Both the position numbers and the translations under genes were made by a program. The notes beneath the pieces were generated by a model, which was given only the letters and a program-made list of their open reading frames with translations, made no database searches and was not told where the DNA came from. Positions 15,376-15,650 of a DNA stretch of 15,650 bases are shown here, one piece after another; position 1 is the first letter of the stretch, and each line of letters starts with the position of its first letter. Source of the DNA: Reyranella sp. (lineage in GTDB: Bacteria; Pseudomonadota; Alphaproteobacteria; Reyranellales; Reyranellaceae); contig JADHLS010000030.1 of assembly GCA_016780605.1 (NCBI GenBank), forward strand, positions 1 through 15,650, in the 5' to 3' direction.

Positions 15376-15650
15376 ATGAGCACGCCCACGACGACCGGCA
15401 CTCCGGTGACCGAAGGCCCAAAGCCGGCCGCGCCCGCTGCTCCCAGGCCCCGCCGGCCGCGCCCTCAGGTCATGACGGTGACGCCGGCCGCCGCCGAGCG
15501 CGTCAGGGCGCTGATCGACAAGCGCGGCAAGGAAACGGCCGGCATCCGCATCGGCGTCCGCAGCAAGGGCTGCTCGGGCATGTCCTACACGCTCGAATAT
15601 GCCGACAAGCAGGAGCCGATGGACGAGGTGGTCGAGACCGAGGGCGTGAA
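15376..15650 (+). CDS. iscA: A-type iron-sulfur carrier IscA, 3'-truncated by window edge
   Basis: 91 complete codons are visible from ATG 15376. After a 32-residue Pro/Ala/Arg/Thr-rich leader, the A-type fold begins at MTVTPAAAERVRALI, and the first cluster-binding cysteine is Cys66 in SKGCSGMSYTLEYAD. The paired C-terminal CxC would lie beyond the window. Known role: receives clusters or iron and delivers them to target proteins. An AGAGAGAG purine run precedes ATG 15376. The alternative ATG 15472 lacks a good ribosome-binding site, and the leader has the same GC-rich codon use as the body, so I keep the longer form. A-type proteins IscA, SufA and ErpA are hard to tell apart from a fragment; the name rests on position after iscU. 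Confidence 0.85.
   Translation, partial: MSTPTTTGTPVTEGPKPAAPAAPRPRRPRPQVMTVTPAAAERVRALIDKRGKETAGIRIGVRSKGCSGMSYTLEYADKQEPMDEVVETEGV

Noticed and set aside
1..15650. CRISPR arrays, tRNA/rRNA genes, insertion sequences, integrase or phage genes, toxin-antitoxin or defence systems
   Set aside because: I looked for these on both strands and saw none; every large coding region is accounted for by a housekeeping or metabolic gene.

Overview
The window is a dense, GC-rich stretch (visibly about 65% GC) of an alphaproteobacterial chromosome. The type of housekeeping proteins, the Bug-family solute receptor, and an isc locus built as iscR, two cysteine desulfurases, iscU, iscA point to a Rhodospirillales/Reyranella-like organism. 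That placement is inference from family resemblance only. I see no mobile element, phage gene, CRISPR array, tRNA or rRNA. There is no gene-free stretch over 300 bases; the longest is 11850-12081.

Layout. Bases 2-640 (+) hold the C-terminal two thirds of a tripartite-tricarboxylate-type periplasmic receptor. A minus-strand operon follows, read from right to left: glnE (2587-5523), bcp peroxiredoxin (2126-2590, overlapping glnE by ATGA) and an FAD-dependent aromatic-type monooxygenase (643-2100). Diverging from glnE is a 1046-residue AsmA/YhdP-like envelope protein (5614-8754, +). It converges on tyrS (8751-10004, -). tyrS diverges from anmK (10081-11178, +), which converges on a small alpha/beta hydrolase (11175-11849, -).

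The right end (11921-15650) is an iron-sulfur cluster assembly locus, all on the + strand: iscR (GTG start at 12082), a 369-residue NifS/IscS-like desulfurase, canonical iscS, iscU, and the 5' part of iscA, which runs off the window. IscR would sense cluster status, IscS would supply persulfide sulfur, IscU would be the scaffold and IscA an A-type carrier. The role of the extra desulfurase is not clear from the sequence.

The most interesting non-coding signal is a recurring 25-bp dyad with core GAG-N7-GTC that resembles the E. coli type 1 IscR site. Two copies sit back to back upstream of iscR (11921-11945 and 11949-11973, symmetric about base 11947). A third (13631-13655) lies inside the 3' end of the first desulfurase gene, 40 bp before iscS, on top of an AT-rich promoter-like element. 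Together they suggest an autoregulated iscR promoter plus a second, IscR-controlled internal promoter for iscS-iscU-iscA. The iscR leader also carries a hairpin (12012-12042).
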